DNA of 7,618 bases from DATKMP01 sp035541775 (lineage in GTDB: Bacteria; Bacteroidota; Ignavibacteria; UBA10030). The stretch spans positions 1-7,618 of the forward strand of contig DATKMP010000125.1 in NCBI GenBank assembly GCA_035541775.1, read 5' to 3'. Below the pieces are notes generated by a model. That model was given only the letters and a program-made list of their open reading frames with translations, was not told the DNA's origin and did no database searches. Positions 6,047 to 7,618 of this stretch are shown here, in pieces. The position numbers and the translations under genes were made by a program. How positions within the stretch are numbered: position 1 is the stretch's first letter; every line of letters begins with the position of its first letter.

Positions 6047-6514
6047 ATGAAAGAAAATGCAAAAGCCGTACATACCATCTGGTTTGCAGACGATAATGAA
6101 TTTGCGCTGGGCGCATTAAAAGGAATATTCCGAACTCAAATACGCGGGGCGCAAATCAGAACATTCTGCTCTGCCGATGCTTTGATAGAACAACTCCAGA
6201 AGACAGCCGAACCTTCTGCCGCAGATGCAAGACGCGAACCGGACATTCTTTTCTTAGACCAGTCGATGCCGGGCACCGGCGGCATCGAAGCCATTCCTTC
6301 CATTCTTCAACATATTCCATCAGTCAAGATTATCATGCTGACGCATTACGCTTTCCCCCGTTTTGCAGAACATGCCCTTCGGCAAGGTGCGTATGGGTAT
6401 GTTTTGAAAAGTTCCGATCCGCAGCAATTTCTGGACGCCATGCAAGTAGTGATGCAGGGTGGGAAATATATCGATCCAAGCATTGCCGACGATGTGTTGA
6501 ATTCCGCAAGTTGA
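6047..6514 (+). CDS. Single-domain response regulator (receiver only), 155 aa
   Basis: This cytoplasmic phospho-acceptor protein belongs to a two-component or phosphorelay pathway. The receiver domain is complete: acidic pair D15-D16 (FADDNE), phosphorylation site D71 (DILFLDQSMPG), switch Thr T99 (IIMLTH) and Lys K121 (YVLKSS). The last part, PQQFLDAMQVVMQGGKYIDPSIADDVL, resembles the end of the receiver and linker in NarL/FixJ regulators, where a LuxR-type helix-turn-helix normally follows. Here a TGA at 6512 ends the protein, and I find no helix-turn-helix in any frame of the following 300 bases. A strong Shine-Dalgarno site GGAGGA (6034-6039) lies seven bases before the ATG. No histidine kinase is in view. 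It is divergent from feoAB and upstream of kdp on the same strand. Its role is unknown; it could relay phosphate, act by protein contact, or be a regulator that lost its output domain. Confidence 0.92.
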   Translation: MKENAKAVHTIWFADDNEFALGALKGIFRTQIRGAQIRTFCSADALIEQLQKTAEPSAADARREPDILFLDQSMPGTGGIEAIPSILQHIPSVKIIMLTHYAFPRFAEHALRQGAYGYVLKSSDPQQFLDAMQVVMQGGKYIDPSIADDVLNSAS

Positions 6515-6524
6515 TAACTGAACG

Positions 6525-6545
6525 GCGGCGACACAAGATCGCCGC
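6525..6545 (+). terminator. GC-rich hairpin after the receiver gene, weak terminator
   Basis: GCGGCGA (6525-6531) pairs perfectly with TCGCCGC (6539-6545) around a 7-nt loop, starting 10 bp after the stop codon. The position suits a terminator, but no T-run follows (TTGAATTACATT), so intrinsic termination would be poor. It may instead protect the 3' end or work with the repeat that follows. Confidence 0.4.
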
Positions 6546-6546
6546 T

Positions 6547-6608
6547 TGAATTACATTAAAGGGCATTGTCGAAAAAAAATTATCCGGGCATAACGTTGAT
6601 GTAATTCA
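6547..6608. repeat. Long inverted repeat between receiver gene and kdp
   Basis: TGAATTACAT (6547-6556) is a perfect inverted copy of ATGTAATTCA (6599-6608). Three further pairs inward, the first a G-T, extend the stem to 13 bp around a loop of about 36 nt. The loop contains GGGCAT twice (6561-6566 and 6586-6591) and an A8 run. A TTTACA at 6610-6615 follows the right arm after one base. It could be an RNA structure or a pair of separated protein sites. Confidence 0.5.
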
Positions 6609-6759
6609 GTTTACACAATTTCGCATTTCGTTCTCTCCTTCATGAAGCGTTCTCTGTTCCTCTCATCGTTTCTCAACGTATTGGTTCTTTGCTCAATTAC
6701 TTATTTCTCATCGACTTGTATATTGGAATGCAGGAGTGATGCAGTTCCCGTTCTGTTTG

Positions 6760-6775
6760 TCGATAAATGTATCGA
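6760..6775. repeat. Short 6-4-6 inverted repeat
   Basis: TCGATA-AATG-TATCGA is a perfect 6-bp inverted repeat with a 4-bp centre, 47 bp left of the kdp tandem repeat unit. It could be a small operator or hairpin in the kdp regulatory region. Its size is within what chance allows. Confidence 0.3.
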
Positions 6776-6806
6776 GAATACGCATTTGGGCAAAATGTTC
6801 GTGTTC

Positions 6807-6828
6807 TCTTCTTTACATCTTCTTTACA
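6807..6828 (+). promoter_or_regulatory. Tandem 11-bp repeat, candidate KdpE operator
   Basis: TCTTCTTTACA occurs twice, head to tail and without mismatch (6807-6817 and 6818-6828). TTTACA half-sites therefore start exactly 11 bp apart, at 6812 and 6823. From memory, the E. coli KdpE operator has TTTATA and TTTACA half-sites at the same spacing, and KdpE is an OmpR-type dimer that binds tandem half-sites one helical turn apart. The repeat ends 81 bp before kdpF. kdpD and kdpE are not in this window. Confidence 0.55.
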
Positions 6829-6851
6829 GTTCCTCATATCCTTTTTACTTT
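6823..6851 (+). promoter_or_regulatory. Candidate kdp promoter overlapping the repeat
   Basis: The second TTTACA (6823-6828) matches a -35 at 5 of 6 positions, and TACTTT (6846-6851) sits 17 bp later as a poor -10. A weak core promoter overlapping an activator site is what an activated gene would show. The predicted leader to kdpF is about 50 nt. Confidence 0.35.
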
Positions 6852-6909
6852 CCTTTCATTGTCTTTTGATTGGAATTCCACCAAGTTGAACGCAGAGATT
6901 GGAAAGGAA

Positions 6910-6993
6910 ATGAAGATGGTTGTCGGATTTATTGTTGCAGCACTTCTGCTCGCATACTTAATCTATACACTGGTGAAGCCGGAGAAATTTTAA
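6910..6993 (+). CDS. kdpF: K+-transporting ATPase small subunit KdpF, 27 aa
   Basis: KdpF is the short membrane peptide that stabilises the KdpFABC potassium pump. The product, starting MKMVVGFIVAALLLAYLIYT and ending LVKPEKF, is a single transmembrane helix with the family's typical tail and size (25-30 aa). Two in-frame ATGs compete, at 6910 and 6916. AGGA (6905-6908) is seven bases from the second but only one from the first, so the 25-aa form starting at 6916 is also plausible. A same-frame ORF reaching 6736 would add a non-conserved N-terminus and is unlikely. The stop TAA overlaps the kdpA ATG in TAATG, implying translational coupling. Position directly before kdpA confirms the call. 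Confidence 0.9.
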   Translation: MKMVVGFIVAALLLAYLIYTLVKPEKF

Positions 6994-7618
6994 TGATAAC
7001 GACATCGGAAATCGTACAGCTTGTCCTGTATTGCATCATTTTGTTATTGCTCACGCCGATGCTCGGCAAGCTGATGGCAAAAATATTCAGCGGCGAGCGC
7101 ACGTTCCTCACGCCCATCTTCGGATGGCTCGAAAAAATTATGTATAAACTTTCCGGCATCGATCCCGAAAAAGAAATGAACTGGAAAACGTACGCCATTG
7201 CGCTGATGGTGTTTAATATTTTTGGATTTGCGATTGTGTTCATCCTGCAATTGGTTCAATCGTCCTTGCCGTTCAATCCCCAGCAACTGCAGAATGTTTC
7301 ATGGCATCTTGCATTAAATACCGCCGTAAGTTTTGCAACGAACACGAACTGGCAATCGTATTCCGGCGAAACGACGTTAGGATATGCGGTGCAGATGTTC
7401 GGATTGACAGTGCAGAATTTTGTCAGTGCCGCGACAGGCATTGCGGTCATGCTTGCCATGACGCGCGGCATCGCCCGCAAAACCACGCACGACATCGGAA
7501 ATTTTTGGACAGATCTTGTGCGCTCAACAATCTATGTATTGCTGCCGCTTTCAATTTTATTTACCATCGTTCTTGTAGGTCAGGGAGTTGTGCAAACATT
7601 TTCACAATATCAAACTGC
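6993..7618 (+). CDS. kdpA: K+-transporting ATPase subunit KdpA, 3'-truncated by the window edge
   Basis: KdpA is the potassium-selective channel-like subunit of the inner-membrane KdpFABC ATPase, which takes up K+ at low external concentration using ATP split by KdpB. The first 208 of about 560 residues are present and open to the window end. Membrane helices are visible near residues 6-24, 68-88, 130-157 and 175-200. The first selectivity-filter loop reads NTAVSFATNTNWQSYSGE (about 109-126), the hallmark of the family, and is preceded by a cytosolic segment with the conserved GxDPxxEMxWKxYA pattern (55-69). The ATG at 6993 overlaps the kdpF stop by one base, and GGAG (6981-6984) lies eight bases before it. 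kdpB, kdpC and perhaps kdpDE are expected to the right. Confidence 0.97.
   Translation, partial: MITTSEIVQLVLYCIILLLLTPMLGKLMAKIFSGERTFLTPIFGWLEKIMYKLSGIDPEKEMNWKTYAIALMVFNIFGFAIVFILQLVQSSLPFNPQQLQNVSWHLALNTAVSFATNTNWQSYSGETTLGYAVQMFGLTVQNFVSAATGIAVMLAMTRGIARKTTHDIGNFWTDLVRSTIYVLLPLSILFTIVLVGQGVVQTFSQYQT

Larger units (their letters stand above)
6515..6909 (+). other. Non-coding stretch before kdpF
   Basis: About 395 bp without a convincing gene. From left to right it holds a GC hairpin (6525-6545), a long inverted repeat (6547-6608), a pyrimidine-rich middle, a TCGATA-AATG-TATCGA hairpin (6760-6775), an 11-bp tandem repeat (6807-6828) and a candidate promoter (6823-6851). One open frame at 6642-6869 has no ribosome site and a skewed Ser/Phe/Leu composition expected of pyrimidine-rich DNA, so I do not call it. 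I do not recognise a c-di-AMP (ydaO) or other known riboswitch. Confidence 0.6.

Noticed and set aside
6681..6692. TTGG...TTTGC as a sigma-54 promoter for kdp
   Set aside because: The GG and GC elements are about 8 bp apart, not the required spacing of about 12, and flanking consensus bases are missing.
6642..6869. 75-codon + strand ORF beginning MKRSLFLSSFLNVLVL, signal-peptide-like
   Set aside because: There is no ribosome site before the ATG (TCTCTCCTTC). The hydrophobic Ser/Phe/Leu composition follows from the pyrimidine-rich DNA, and it covers the kdp regulatory elements.
6736..6993. 85-aa extended form of KdpF
   Set aside because: KdpF is normally 25-30 aa. The added N-terminus is not helix-like, and the start would lie upstream of the candidate kdp promoter.

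Overview
The window carries bacterial chromosomal genes in ordinary housekeeping and accessory clusters. There is no transposase, phage gene, CRISPR array, tRNA or rRNA. A heptose epimerase (HldD) points to a Gram-negative cell that makes heptose-containing lipopolysaccharide. A FeoA-FeoB fusion with a small Cys-rich partner, intermediate GC content and mixed use of Shine-Dalgarno sites would suit the Bacteroidota/Ignavibacteriota (Chlorobi-like) assemblage. That placement is an inference from gene style, not from a marker gene.

Layout. At the left, on the + strand, lie the 3' part of a PduO-type cob(I)alamin adenosyltransferase (1-326) and a 125-aa STAS/SpoIIAA-like protein (357-734). Both end at a bidirectional terminator-like hairpin (760-797). 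Facing them is a long minus-strand block, listed here in transcription order: the feoA-feoB fusion (5866-3374), a 65-aa FeoB-associated Cys-rich membrane protein (3362-3165), a NAD-dependent epimerase/dehydratase (3011-1974) and hldD (1876-902). The first two genes form an Fe(II) uptake unit. The last two are extended short-chain dehydrogenases, probably for envelope sugar metabolism. A 153-bp gap with a candidate promoter separates the two pairs.

Divergent from feoAB is a single-domain response regulator (6047-6514), a complete receiver with no output domain. After it comes about 395 bp of non-coding DNA, then kdpF (6910-6993) and the start of kdpA (6993 to the window edge), the first genes of a high-affinity K+ uptake ATPase operon. 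kdpF and kdpA share one base (TAATG).

The most informative signals are in the non-coding DNA. About 80 bp before kdpF is a perfect 11-bp tandem repeat with two TTTACA half-sites exactly 11 bp apart. This matches the half-site layout of the E. coli KdpE operator as I recall it, and it overlaps a plausible -35. A long inverted repeat (6547-6608) lies between the response regulator and kdp. An 8-2-8 inverted repeat (5906-5923) abuts the candidate feoAB promoter, whose gene has no visible Shine-Dalgarno site. I see no convincing new multi-gene system. The odd items are the output-less receiver, the cis elements and a Trp-rich 29-codon ORF with a strong ribosome site at 3095-3184.
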